The notes beneath the pieces are model-generated. The model was not told the DNA's origin and made no database searches. It saw only the letters and a program-made list of their open reading frames with translations. From Odiellus spinosus (taxonomy: Eukaryota > Arthropoda > Arachnida > Opiliones > Phalangiidae), in contig CAWUCO010000202.1 of the NCBI GenBank assembly GCA_963920705.1, forward strand, positions 371,470-435,469: a DNA stretch of 64,000 nt. The letters are read 5' to 3'. The position numbers were made by a program, and so were the translations under genes. This document shows, piece after piece, positions 35,452 through 44,429 of this stretch. Every line of letters starts with the position of its first letter. Position 1 is the first letter of the stretch.

Positions 35452-35811
35452 ATGTGGGAATCGATATTCTCAGCTCTGTTCGAAATTATTCTAACTTATC
35501 CGCTCTTTTCAATTTTGATAATTTGGATTTTTCTGATGTTGTTACCGGCGGAATATTTTGCGGCCTTTTTCTTAATTTTAATAAGTCCATTGACTATACC
35601 AATCGCTTTTCTAATTGGACTATTGCAAGGAGACATGTATTGTGTTTTGGTCATTTTTGCGCCGTACTTGTGGATATCGCTACTTATTTACCCAGTCCTA
35701 AAGAAGCTCGTATTGATACCTGTGACATGTGGAGAAATACTATATAATGTGAGCCTGGACTATTACTTTCAAAACATCCAAAAATTATCACGAGTAAAAG
35801 AACAGTCATAA
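35452..35811 (+). CDS. Small membrane protein, viral element (2)
   Basis: 119 codons with three or four hydrophobic segments: residues 4-30, 32-60 (LILISPLTIPIAFLIGLLQG) and 63-85 (VLVIFAPYLWISLLIYP). The P-x-x-x-P-I-x-F-x-x-x-x-x-x-x-D core lines up with the upstream neighbour 62 bp away. Function unknown. The frame is intact, unlike many neighbouring viral genes. Confidence 0.5.
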   Translation: MWESIFSALFEIILTYPLFSILIIWIFLMLLPAEYFAAFFLILISPLTIPIAFLIGLLQGDMYCVLVIFAPYLWISLLIYPVLKKLVLIPVTCGEILYNVSLDYYFQNIQKLSRVKEQS

Positions 35812-36489
35812 ATTTTATTTTTTATGAAAAAATGTAATATATTACAATGAAATGTGTAGTTTTTTATTGTATATTATACAAATTAAAAATATAATAAATG
35901 TTTTTTTTTCAAAAGCTGGTATTTATTATTTTTAAAATTATGACAGTTGTAAGAATTCCTTGATTTCCCCTCGTAGATATTTTTCTCGAGTTCCACTTGT
36001 AGATATATTTTGCCTCAATATTCAGTTTCAAATGAAACCTTTTTTCCAAAGATAGGGATTTGAAACCTTTTTTCCAAAGATAGTGATGTCATTCTCAAGT
36101 TTTATTTGAAACTCGGAGTTTAGAACGTCATTGAAAGTTCCGATCATCTCGCCAAAGTTTTAATCCCGCAGCGTCCAAAATTTTTGTAAATTGGTCCTCG
36201 CAATGATTTTAGATGAAAGATTTAAGACCCATGGTTCTGGATTAACAGAGCGACTTCTTGAGCTCAATGTTTCCATCTTGGTGTTGTCTGTATTTGCTCG
36301 ATATAAGGTCTAAGTCGTTTTCTTGAATAGTTCGCGCTTCACCAATATAAGGTTTTTTTTATTTTAGTAGAGATGTGTATAAATTCAGAGAGCCTCTGAC
36401 ATCTTGTCAATTTATGGGCTCCAGCTCAACCGAGCAGAACTGCTTTTATGTGAAGTTGGTGTTTCTTCATTTTCTACCAATATCGCGTT
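35812..36489. other. No gene recognised
   Basis: AT-rich. A 22-bp direct repeat of the type GAAACCTTTTTTCCAAAGATAG occurs at about 36033 and 36062. No reading frame is credible. Confidence 0.4.
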
Positions 36490-36870
36490 ATGTATACCCC
36501 CGCTCGTAGACTCATAGTTGCGTTCACACCACAGACTATGATTTTCGACCATCTAGAGCGGTTGTTTTTCGAGCGAATGCAAGACTCTTCAACTAAAAAT
36601 GGACTCGTATTTCGAGTTATCACGGACCTAAGTCTGAGCTTAAGAGACCCGAACGATACGATTTTTACTAAATTTATAGCAACCAAGTCGCTTATTAATA
36701 GTGATACTCTGATTCGTCAATTTCATCGTAGAGTCTTACACAAGGACCAAGATCGATCTTTTTCGGTCTTAGACAAGGACCACGAGTGGTCCTTTTCACT
36801 CGACGCGAACGGTATTTTGGTTGGTACGTGTAAATATATTTTTATTACCATACTTAGGAAAAAGACATGA
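36490..36870 (+). CDS. Hypothetical ORF, 126 codons
   Basis: Begins MYTPARRLIVAFTPQ. A repeat-like segment (HKDQDRSFSVLDKDHEWSFS) derives from a DNA palindrome at 36773-36792 (AAGGACCAC, GA, GTGGTCCTT-type). No domain recognised. It may be a viral accessory gene or chance. Its location between the membrane proteins and the capsid block is the only argument for a viral origin. Confidence 0.25.
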   Translation: MYTPARRLIVAFTPQTMIFDHLERLFFERMQDSSTKNGLVFRVITDLSLSLRDPNDTIFTKFIATKSLINSDTLIRQFHRRVLHKDQDRSFSVLDKDHEWSFSLDANGILVGTCKYIFITILRKKT

Positions 36871-37434
36871 AAAGCAAAAAAAAACAAAGATAGGGCCTGA
36901 TAGGGACTGGAATGATAATTGCATGATCCAAAAGACAAGTAAAGATATGCGTAGTAATAAAAATAAAAAAGTCTTTGCCAACCAAAAGAAAGGGACGGAG
37001 CATGCAAAAGAGTTCATTTACCTCACCAAAAATTATTAAATTACCACAACCGGTATTAGATTGCTTAAGAAACTAAAACTATAAGATTACAATTTATGAA
37101 ACTTAAAATTCATGAAACTTAACGCAAAAAAAGATAATGTTGATTTATGAAAGTTAAAGAAGATGAAGATGATATAGAGCAAAAATCATGACAAGCAATA
37201 GAAATAAAATTGTTTGCCGTCCTAAAAACAAAAAACCAAAAGGAAAAGACAAAAGCATGTGTAATAATAATTATGATAAAAAAATATATTACACTCCCCC
37301 ATTTATACCGTATTGGTAGCCCCAACATAAAAAATATATTACACTCTGGCCGTAAAAGAGTGTTAATATATGTCCAGAGGTGTTTACAGTCCGCTGAAAC
37401 AAAAAAAAAAGCAAAATTATATGACTGTAAAATT
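36871..37434. other. A-rich spacer with a small hairpin
   Basis: No gene. AAAAAATATATTACACTC occurs twice (about 37279 and 37328). A 12-bp inverted repeat (ATATTACACTCT at 37336-37347 against AGAGTGTTAATAT at 37357-37369) could form a hairpin upstream of the Pol III-type locus. Confidence 0.5.
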
Positions 37435-37445
37435 AAAGACTAGCG

Positions 37446-37456
37446 TGGTTTAGGGG
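37446..37456 (+). promoter_or_regulatory. Pol III A box
   Basis: TGGTTTAGGGG matches TRGYNNARNNG at every position. It lies inside the 5' arm of the hairpin. Confidence 0.65.
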
Positions 37457-37488
37457 TAAAAATATGAATATTATAAAAAAAAGTCCGG

Positions 37489-37499
37489 GGTTCGAATCC
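37489..37499 (+). promoter_or_regulatory. Pol III B box
   Basis: GGTTCGAATCC is a perfect match to GGTTCGANTCC and forms the loop side of a 4-bp GGGG/CCCC stem, as in a tRNA T-arm. Confidence 0.75.
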
Positions 37500-37543
37500 C
37501 CTTCGATAAAAATAATATTTCCTACCCTTAAACCACGCTAGTC

Positions 37544-37550
37544 TTTTTTT
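37544..37550 (+). terminator. Pol III T-run terminator
   Basis: Seven consecutive T residues directly at the end of the 3' hairpin arm. Confidence 0.6.
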
Positions 37551-37610
37551 GTTCTTAAAAGAAATAATTCTAATAAAAAACTCTCATTTAACATTTGGTT
37601 TCGTTACGTT

Positions 37611-39482
37611 ATGGAAGAATTCCATTGTACTTTAAGCTCTAAAGCCTCACTCGATATTTTTCCAAATAATACTCAAAGTTCGTTTAAAAATGTACTCTTG
37701 AAAGAGCTACAGCTTAATAATCACGAATGGAGTGTACGGTTAAGCGAAATAATCTATCCCGCGTCCTGGTATAACGTGAGCGGCCCCAAATATAACAAAT
37801 TTTGGATATTGACGGACGAGAATAGTCAAAATTTACTAGACGAACCCTATATTTACTATAAACTCGAATTACCCCCTGGGATTTATAAAGCTACCACTCA
37901 AAATGATAAAATTATAGAATATTCTTTGCAAGAAATGCTAATTCATGAAATTAGTAAACTCATTCAAGAGAACGAGCTCACGAGGGACAAAATTGAATTT
38001 GGTATTACTAATCTTTTGGTGGGAGATAATAAACATCTAGATCTATTTCCAAGAAATCCGTTAATTGACAAAAAATTACCTCGGTTTTTCAGCATTCGCA
38101 CGGCGAATAACGTGGAAGTTCGCATTCCGTCTATGTCTCCGTTAGCAACTGTATTTGAATTTAGAGAAAAAGAATTTGTTAAAGATAATTTTCTAAGTCC
38201 TATACCGTTGAGCAAGTATGCTCGAACGATAAAATTGCAATATACGAATAATTACATTGATATAAGAATTCCTTCTCCGCTCGTGGCAAAAAGATTAGGT
38301 TCTGGCAATGGGTTCGATTCAAAAGTGCCCAAGAAAAGTTCGCAGTCGGATTATATAGCAGATTCAAAACCTCCGAGTGAAACTACTTTAATTAGCTCTC
38401 CTATAATACCCGAGGTTGTAAAAATCGATACCCCTCCATCTATAAGTACAAAACCATCGTTTAAAGAAACCGCGCCCTTAAAGCCAACTATTCCCCCTAA
38501 GAAAGAAGCGGATCAATCTGGTATCAAGCCTCCTGTAGTAGAGTCAGAACCGATACCAATTGAAAAGAACCCCGAACCTACATTGAGCCCACCGATAACA
38601 GCTTTACCCCCGCCATCCCCTCCTTCGTACGAACACTGGGCAAATTACAGGGTTTTGATTAAACCGGGGAGCATATCCGCTGATTTAGACGAGCGAGGAC
38701 GCGTTATTAACGAGACCTTAGCCCAAAAAATTTGCGACGCGTTAAGTTTAACTATATTTAATTGAGTTCGGGGGGTAGTTTTTAAAGTGGAGTTTAATTA
38801 TGCGAATGATCCTAGTTTTACCATGATGGCCCCGCCAGGTATCGAAATTCGTTTATCACCTCAATTAAGTCAGCTCTTAAATATTCCGTACGCGTTTCAT
38901 TCGAATATTACGGGCTATAATTTTATGGACCCCAAAACAGAAAAAATATATATTAAGGATTATGGCAATTATATCGAATACAGAATAAATCCGTTTGGTA
39001 ACCCGGTTCTTTCGAACCAAAACGATTACGTTTACTATAATTTTAATTTGGATCCTGAAATGGTTTTTAAAGGGAAAATGAATGAAAATAACGTTTATGT
39101 TTCCTTTTCCATGTACGAGGAGATTTTAGAAAAATTAAAAGAAAGTTTAAATTACGAGCCTTTGCATGCTTATAATATAAAATTTGATAGTATTAATCGT
39201 AATGAAGAAAAATACTTTCAAATTAGTCTCCCCCCGTACGTCGAGTGTTCAATTAGCGGCTCTCTCGCTGATATTTTAAATTTAGAGTTAAGCGGATATC
39301 AAAAGAATATATTAGTTAGTACTAGAAATTTACACGTTAATTATAAGAAATTTCAAGCGGATAAAAATAGTTCGATTAATTTTCGAGTTCACAATCATTT
39401 GTTTATCATGGGTGGTGACCATACGGAAACTTCTGTTCAACTGGATGGCAAAAATTGTGGCCATGTACAATCGTCAAAATAA
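37611..39482 (+). pseudogene. Penton-like minor capsid protein of the viral element
   Basis: Starts at ATG 37611, in a reading frame open for 384 codons. A TGA at 38763 ends it, but the same frame stays open from there to 39482. The N-terminus (FHCTLSSKASLDIFPNNTQS ... WSVRLSEIIYPASW) resembles the Polinton/Maverick protein family whose members begin with an F-x-x-T-L-x-S motif and an E-I-x-Y-P-x-x-W motif, usually assigned as penton/minor capsid. A Pro-rich linker (about residues 240-345) follows. After the TGA come repeated units with P-P-G-I-E-I-R-L-S-x-x-L-x-x-L-x-I-P patterns (two copies). The TGA is either a lesion or a read-through site. The 3' part (from 39119) is duplicated at 62052. 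Confidence 0.65.
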
Positions 39483-39900
39483 AGAAATTATTCCATTTGG
39501 TTTGCATTTAAAAATTTTAGCCGCTTTAAGAGAGCAAATAAAATTACGTCAACTAAGGGGATGTTCTTTTAATATTTTAAAAGTAAATGAAAACGATTTT
39601 CGACTCGCGGTAGAATTACCAGCGGGTATTCGTTTCAAAATGAGCGAATCTTTAGCCGATTTATTTAAATTTCCATCTGATGAATACGTTAGCCTTTATT
39701 ATCAGGGGGTACTCTTGATCCGCTCGTGGTAAAGATTGACATTGAACAGAATAGCTTTCAATACTCCGTTCCAAATATTACGAAAATTTCCTTCCCCCAT
39801 TTTTCACGCGACGAAAAGGAAACTATTACATTTCTACAACCGGGCTGCCAGACGTTCAGTAAGAAAAAAAATACAAAACCAATCTATGTGGTTTGTGCAC
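39463..39900 (+). pseudogene. Capsid-associated paralogue of the viral element, frameshifted
   Basis: ATG 39463 (overlapping the previous gene's 3' end) opens RQNKEIIPFGLHLKILAALR, then LAVELPAGIRFKMSESLADL, a pattern like the repeated units in the upstream penton-like gene. The frame changes at a G5 run near 39710 and continues as KIDIEQNSFQYSVPNITKIS to about 39890. The same break at the same G run is present in the second copy (near 62633). It is probably a minor virion protein; the exact role is unknown. Confidence 0.5.
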
Positions 39901-39907
39901 TAAACGC

Positions 39908-39973
39908 ATTTCGACTTGTATCCGTTAATATTACAAGCCGATTTCGACTTGTATCCGTTAATATTACAAGCCG
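39908..39973. repeat. 33-bp tandem duplication
   Basis: Two perfect copies of a 33-bp unit starting ATTTCGACTTGTATCCGTTA. The second viral copy has only one (from 62831), so this arose after the two copies separated or was lost there. Confidence 0.95.
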
Positions 39974-40040
39974 ATTTGCTAGCCAAAGCCCAAAGCTAAC
40001 AGCTGAGAAGCAGTAAATAAGACTAGGCCTAGATTACGGA

Positions 40041-40283
40041 TTATTTATTAGAGTACGATTTCGATAAGTATGGAAGACTGTTCTTATATGGATACCAAAG
40101 AGACCGAGGCCCGGCAGAAACTTGGCTCAAAAAGAAGCGGATTCTTCGGATCCATTCTTCGCGAATACTTTCTTCCCTCGGAAATTTATGATATGATATA
40201 CCCTTGTCGTTCCTCGTGTTGTTTCTACAGTTCGAAATACAACACGTATTTCCACCTTTCCAAAAAGGTACGCACTTTGGCAT
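40041..40283 (-). CDS. THAP-type zinc finger, N-terminal exon (antisense in capsid block)
   Basis: From ATG 40283, 80 codons. CCISNCRNN (C-x-x-x-x-C), then ISYHKFPREESIREEWIRRI shows the THAP pattern: a Cys pair, H-x-F-P and the conserved Trp. The distal C-x-x-H of the C2CH finger is absent, so either the domain continues in another exon (a GTATCC site near 40091 could be a donor) or it is truncated. It lies antisense between two capsid-type genes and recurs unchanged in both viral copies. THAP fingers bind DNA and are known in P-element transposases and host factors. Origin here: solo insertion or a captured gene. Confidence 0.6.
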   Translation of the reverse strand: MPKCVPFWKGGNTCCISNCRNNTRNDKGISYHKFPREESIREEWIRRIRFFLSQVSAGPRSLWYPYKNSLPYLSKSYSNK

Positions 40284-40530
40284 TTTGTTGTGCCCGAATT
40301 TCGCGAAACCGTAGATCCGTACCTTTTCGCCGCAAAGTCGATTCAGCGGTTCGGCCGGAAGACTCGTATGCGCCCTAGCCGAACCGAAACGCGGTGCAAG
40401 ATACAGTGTTGCCAAGCTATGTATTTTTAAAAACCACAAAATAGTGAGACGTTGCTAGTCCGCTTAAGACAATATATACTAGTCTTTGTTTTCCTACCCC
40501 CATTTTTGGAACGGCCTATTTGTGTTTGAA

Positions 40531-41207
40531 ATGAATCGTTATAAAGAGGCCAATCAAAAAGTTTTTATAAGAAAAAGAAAGGGGGGTGATTTATCATTTT
40601 ATAGCGATCAACCCTTGTTCCAGCAAAACACTAAAGTATATACTTGCGAAATTCCCCTCGGGACATACACGTCAATAGAAGATGTTTTTTATGCTATGAT
40701 TGAGGCCTTACCCGACGAGGTTCACCCAAAAAGTATTCAGTTTTCGGTAAATAAAAATGGGACGGTCAAGGTTTCGTGCGATAAAAATATTTCGATTTGC
40801 TTTCATTACGTATCACATCCAGACGACCATCTTGGGGGTTAGGCGATATGTTAGGTTTTCGAATCGATCAAGACGCCATTTACAAAGAATTGACGAGCGA
40901 ATATCCCTACGATTTACAAAGAGGCATTCACATTATGTATATTTATAGCGATATAATATTACCGCAATTAACGGGTGACACAGAAAGCATGTTGCTAAGA
41001 GCCCTCAAAATTGAAAATTCCAACCAAGAAAATACCGATCAAAATGAAGCTAATTTTTTAAACATTGATTATTATCCTTTACGTCTCGACTCAAATCGAA
41101 TTATAGAAATTGAATTAAAAACGGATTTTAACGAATTAATTACCTTTACAAATAAAGGACGAACTCTAGTAAAGCTTCATTTCATAAATAATCGTCATTA
41201 TGAATAG
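40531..41207 (+). pseudogene. Capsid-associated protein of the viral element, frameshifted
   Basis: From ATG 40531: basic N-terminus (KVFIRKRKGGD), then YTCEIPLGTYTSIEDVFYAM, echoing the G-x-Y motif and L-x-E-M-L helix of the penton-like gene. The frame changes at a G5 run near 40833 and continues as LGFRIDQDAIYKELTSEYPY to the stop at 41207. The 3' end overlaps the next ATG by 8 bases. The break is shared by the copy at 63377. Likely another member of the tandemly related minor capsid set. Confidence 0.5.
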
Positions 41208-41602
41208 ATATCTAGAATATTATAGTTCTCAACAAAGAGGAGGCGGGATCCGCGGTTTTCACGGCGGTGTCTACCAATCAGGAAGAGATTTGGGTTCAAT
41301 TTTTAGGTCTTTATTAAAAACCGTTAGCTTCAAATTTGGGTACTGAAGCGTTAAGCATGAGTCATAACATTCTTAAAGATATTCAAGGAGGAATGGACCC
41401 TAAACCCAGTTTAAAAAGAAACTCACGAATTGCCGTAGCCAACTTGTTAAATAAAGTGGTGGATAATACCATTAGGCCTCAGAGTGGAAGTGGCAATAAA
41501 AGGAGACGCAAGGGTTTAAAACTAGGCTCTGACAAACGCTTTAAAAATCTACGAAAAAAACGCAAAAAACCTCGTCAAATTAGAGCGGATTATTTAGATT
41601 GA
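41200..41602 (+). pseudogene. pVI/core-like basic virion protein
   Basis: ATG 41200 opens YYSSQQRGGGIRGFHGGVYQ then SGRDLGSIFRSLLKTV, a Gly-rich stretch followed by an amphipathic segment typical of the Polinton/adintovirus pVI-like protein, thought to be membrane-lytic or internal. The frame breaks near 41325. In the next frame LGTEALSMSHNILKDIQGG continues, ending in a strongly basic tail (KRRRKGLKLGSDKRFK ... KKRKKPRQ) to 41602, likely DNA-binding. The middle portion looks shortened relative to the family, so a small deletion is probable at the junction. It abuts the major capsid gene. Confidence 0.55.
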
Positions 41603-41607
41603 AAAAA

Positions 41608-42921
41608 ATGGCTCTTTACGAAGGAATGTCTAATTTAGATTTGTTTACTCGTCCCCTGTTAAATAGAAATATTATTTCCAATAAAACGACTCAGTATCAC
41701 CCCATCTCTCCCGTCAATGAAAATACCGAACAAATAGAGTTTTTTATCGCTGGAAACCCCCTATATCTTGATTTATCAAAACTACGCGTTAAAGTTAGGG
41801 GTCGTATTGTTCATACGGACGGGACCATCTTAGAACCTGACGAGAAAAAAGTGTCCTTAAGTAACATTCCTATAGCGAGTCTTTTTAGCCAAGTTGAAGG
41901 ATATCTCGGAACTAAACCAGTGCAATCTTCGAATGCTCTTTATCCATACCAGGCCTACTTGGCAACTCATTTAAATTATGGGCCAGAGGCCAAAGAAAGT
42001 CAATTAACCGGTTGGGGGTATTACAGTGATTATCCCTCTATACCAGAAGATACTTTTGGAGCGGCTGATTCTATCAAAAACGGCATTAAAACTCGCGCTA
42101 CTTTTGTCCATCAATCAAATGTTTTCGAATTTTTAGGCCCTTTATTTTTAGATATTACAAAACTTGATAAATTTTTAATTAACGATGTGGATGTCCGAAT
42201 TAGATTACTTCGTGCCCCTAACGCTTTTTCTATTATTAGCACAGAAGCGAATAAACAATATAAAATTGAACTTATCGAAGTTAGTTTATATGCCAAACAC
42301 GTAGAAGTGTTGGACCAAATTGTTTTGTCTCACGCGGCTATAATGAGAAAAACTCCCGCTATTTATCCTTTGACAAATGTCACGATGAAGAGTTTCGTCA
42401 TCATGGCAAACTCAACGGATGTCGTGAGGGAAAACGTATTTTTAGGTTTAGTTCCCAACCGTGTTGTTATTGGTTTGGTAACGAATAAAAGCAAAAATGG
42501 TTCGCTCGATACAAATCCCTTTAATTTTAAGCATTTTACGTTAAATTTTCTTCAAATAACCGTCGGTACGCTAAATTTTCCTGACCAAGCTTTTAACCCA
42601 AATTTCAATACGAATAAATCTCTAAATTATACCCATGAATATCAATCTTTGTTTGAGGGGCTAGATATCGACCTGAACAATACCGGAAATGGGATCTCAT
42701 ATCAGCGATATCTTCATGGAAATTGTTTATACGCGTTGGATCTTACAAAAGAGCATCTCGCCTCTGCGAGCCACAGCTCCGTGACGCAAACAGGCAGCGT
42801 CCGAATCTCCATGAAATTTGAAAAACCCCTGCCAGAAAATGTTTGCGTTTTAATATATGCTGAATTTGAAAACACGATTCTTATTTCTCAAGAACGAGAT
42901 ATCATCTACACCCCGCAATAA
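41608..42921 (+). CDS. F54H12.2-like protein, probable major capsid protein
   Basis: 437 codons from ATG 41608, the best-preserved gene of the viral element, with no internal break. Recognisable blocks: SNLDLFTRPLLNRN, YHPISPVNENTEQIEFFIAG, LYLDLSKLRVKVRGRIVHTD, ASLFSQVEGYLGTKPVQSS, LYPYQAYLATHLNYGPEAKE, FLGPLFLDI, VDVRIRLLRA, NPFNFKHFTLNF. This block order is that of the widespread proteins annotated as F54H12.2-like, which sit in the capsid clusters of Polinton/Maverick-type elements and are best interpreted as the jelly-roll major capsid protein. It would assemble the icosahedral shell in the nucleus. It lies downstream of the pVI-like gene, a standard arrangement. Confidence 0.75.
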   Translation: MALYEGMSNLDLFTRPLLNRNIISNKTTQYHPISPVNENTEQIEFFIAGNPLYLDLSKLRVKVRGRIVHTDGTILEPDEKKVSLSNIPIASLFSQVEGYLGTKPVQSSNALYPYQAYLATHLNYGPEAKESQLTGWGYYSDYPSIPEDTFGAADSIKNGIKTRATFVHQSNVFEFLGPLFLDITKLDKFLINDVDVRIRLLRAPNAFSIISTEANKQYKIELIEVSLYAKHVEVLDQIVLSHAAIMRKTPAIYPLTNVTMKSFVIMANSTDVVRENVFLGLVPNRVVIGLVTNKSKNGSLDTNPFNFKHFTLNFLQITVGTLNFPDQAFNPNFNTNKSLNYTHEYQSLFEGLDIDLNNTGNGISYQRYLHGNCLYALDLTKEHLASASHSSVTQTGSVRISMKFEKPLPENVCVLIYAEFENTILISQERDIIYTPQ

Positions 42922-42963
42922 AAACGCCGTCGCCTTTCAAAATTTAATTATTCAACGGTCGAC

Positions 42964-43140
42964 ATGGGTCCTGTGCACAACTTGTCCGAGAAGCTCGAAA
43001 TTACGGTGGTAAATGCCTTAGAACCCGAAATAAACGTTCGACGAGTCGATACGCTGACGACATTGAATCTAAAAGAAGAGGCTTGGCTAGCTTTATTTCG
43101 ATTTGCCGACGACATTACCGCTTTTTTAAAAAATAACTAG
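42964..43140 (+). CDS. Small hypothetical protein, 58 codons
   Basis: ATG 42964 to TAG 43138. Acidic, with no motif recognised (LNLKEEAWLALFRFADDITA). Its position between the major capsid gene and the PC4-like gene suggests a viral gene or the N-terminal part of the next one, in which case a frame break lies at about 43140. Confidence 0.35.
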   Translation: MGPVHNLSEKLEITVVNALEPEINVRRVDTLTTLNLKEEAWLALFRFADDITAFLKNN

Positions 43141-43153
43141 ACGGTTTCATCTA

Positions 43154-43674
43154 TGGCTTCCTATAAGCAATGAAAGGATAAAGCTGGAATGCTTCGTGAA
43201 TTCATCTAATGATAGACTCGTGGACATTCGTTACTATGAACGGGCAATCAAGCAAATTATTTCATATTATTTTCCACCGCCAGGGGTTTTAGTCTGAAGC
43301 TAAAGGATTGGGAAAGACTTATCTTAAAACCAGTTTTGGATCGTGAAATCAAAAGCAAGAAAGCCGCGCGACTTCATATGAAAGAATTATTGGTTAATCA
43401 TTTAACTAATATTATTTTTGACATGACTGATAATTGTCCAAATATCGATTGTAAAAAATCTCTAGCCCATTCTCCAGAATGTAACGCGGGCGGAGGGAGC
43501 TGGGAAAATAGAGTAGAAATAACTCTATCTGAGGCTTTACCTTTAATCGATCGATCTGTTATATTAAATAAATTTCGCGCTGAATACGGATTTGAAGATG
43601 ACGAAAATTTATTATTTAATTATATGAGTACCAATTTACAAGAAATAAAGAACGCCCTCGTTTTTGGATATTAA
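43154..43674 (+). pseudogene. PC4-like protein with Cys-rich C-terminal part
   Basis: Frame 1 reads ISNERIKLECFVNSSNDRLV then DIRYYERAIKQ. After a break near 43285 the frame continues FSLKLKDWERLI and on to 43674. V-D-I-R-x-Y-Y ... G-x-S-L-x-x-x-x-W-x-x-L is the pattern of the PC4/Sub1 (transcriptional coactivator p15) ssDNA-binding fold. Downstream CPNIDCKKSLAHSPEC may bind zinc. A role in late transcription or DNA binding is inferred. The similarity is short and unverified. Confidence 0.4.
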
Positions 43675-43780
43675 AAAATGTATATTAACCGATGTTCTGA
43701 AATAAAAAAATTTCATTTTGGTCACGTTTTTTTTTTTCGTATTTTTTCCACTTATTTTTTGCAGACCTATTAAATATACT

Positions 43781-44353
43781 ATGAAAAAAATATCGAAATT
43801 ATCTGCCCCTATTAAAAAACGCTTAAAGGCTGTGTATTATAATATCGAACATCCCGCCTCGTACAGCAACGTAGAGATCTTAAATAAGGAATTTCCAGAT
43901 ATTTCTCTCATGCATTGCAATCCTAAAACTCGAAAATACTTTCTAGGGGTCTTTCCTAGGGACCAATTACCAAAGGCCCTCATAGAGAAACTTATTGTTT
44001 TATTCTAAACACTGATAATCACAATCAAGAAGGTCAACATTGGTTAGCGGTTTTCCGAAATAAAGAAAAATTAATTTTTTTTTGATAGTTACGGTTTAGG
44101 GCCAGATTTTTATAATATATCTCTCGAGAAATATCATCCTAAAATATACTATAATACAAATCAAATACAGCCAACTCGGGCGGAAACGTGCGGTTTGCAT
44201 TGCGTCTACTTTTTAACGGCTCGCTGTAATAATATTAATTATAATGATATTATAAATAAAATGTATTATTCAAATTTAAAATTAAATGACATTTTAATTT
44301 TATTATTTTTATGTTTACATTTACAAATGCATTATGGTTTTTATTGCCAATAA
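43781..44353 (+). pseudogene. Adenain-type (C5/Ulp1-like) cysteine protease
   Basis: ATG 43781 opens KKRLKAVYYNIEHPASYSNV. The frame breaks at about 44005 and again at a T9 run near 44075. The catalytic parts are visible: GQHWLAVF (His), DSYGLGPDFY (Asp), NQIQ (Gln of the oxyanion hole) and ETCGLHCVYFL (Cys). This is the maturation protease of adenoviruses and Polinton-like elements, which cuts capsid precursors. The gene could not yield a full protein as assembled. A TTTTTTGCAG acceptor-like site sits 17 bp upstream of the ATG. It is the last gene of the plus-strand block. Confidence 0.75.
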
Positions 44354-44429
44354 AGATATATAAAATCTTATTTAGTCTCTCCATTTTTGAGGTTTTCCAG
44401 TTCCCTTTTGTTCTCGCAAAAATTGTTTG

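Larger units (their letters stand above)
37435..37550 (+). ncRNA. Pol III-type hairpin RNA (VA-RNA/tRNA-like candidate)
   Basis: The outer arms 37435-37458 and 37523-37546 are complementary over about 24 bp with a single G-U pair. After a small internal loop a further ~6 bp can pair (AAATAT/ATATTT). Inside lies a tRNA-type T-arm, GGGGTTCGAATCCCC at 37487-37501. The A box TGGTTTAGGGG (37446-37456) and B box GGTTCGAATCC (37489-37499) fit the type-2 Pol III consensus exactly, 32 bp apart as in tRNA genes. A T7 run (37544-37550) follows the 3' arm as terminator. It does not fold as a tRNA: the acceptor ends do not pair in tRNA register, and no anticodon arm is seen. It is located 61 bp upstream of the penton-like gene of the viral element. 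A structured viral non-coding RNA is inferred. Confidence 0.6.

Noticed and set aside
37441..37510. A functional tRNA gene at the Pol III-type locus
   Set aside because: A and B boxes and a T-arm are present, but the flanking 7-nt ends do not pair as an acceptor stem and no anticodon arm can be drawn. The long outer hairpin explains the sequence better.
42964..44353. Integrase (rve) of a Polinton in the late block or elsewhere in the viral element
   Set aside because: No frame shows the integrase zinc-binding or catalytic acidic motifs. The remaining unexplained stretches are too short for the domain.
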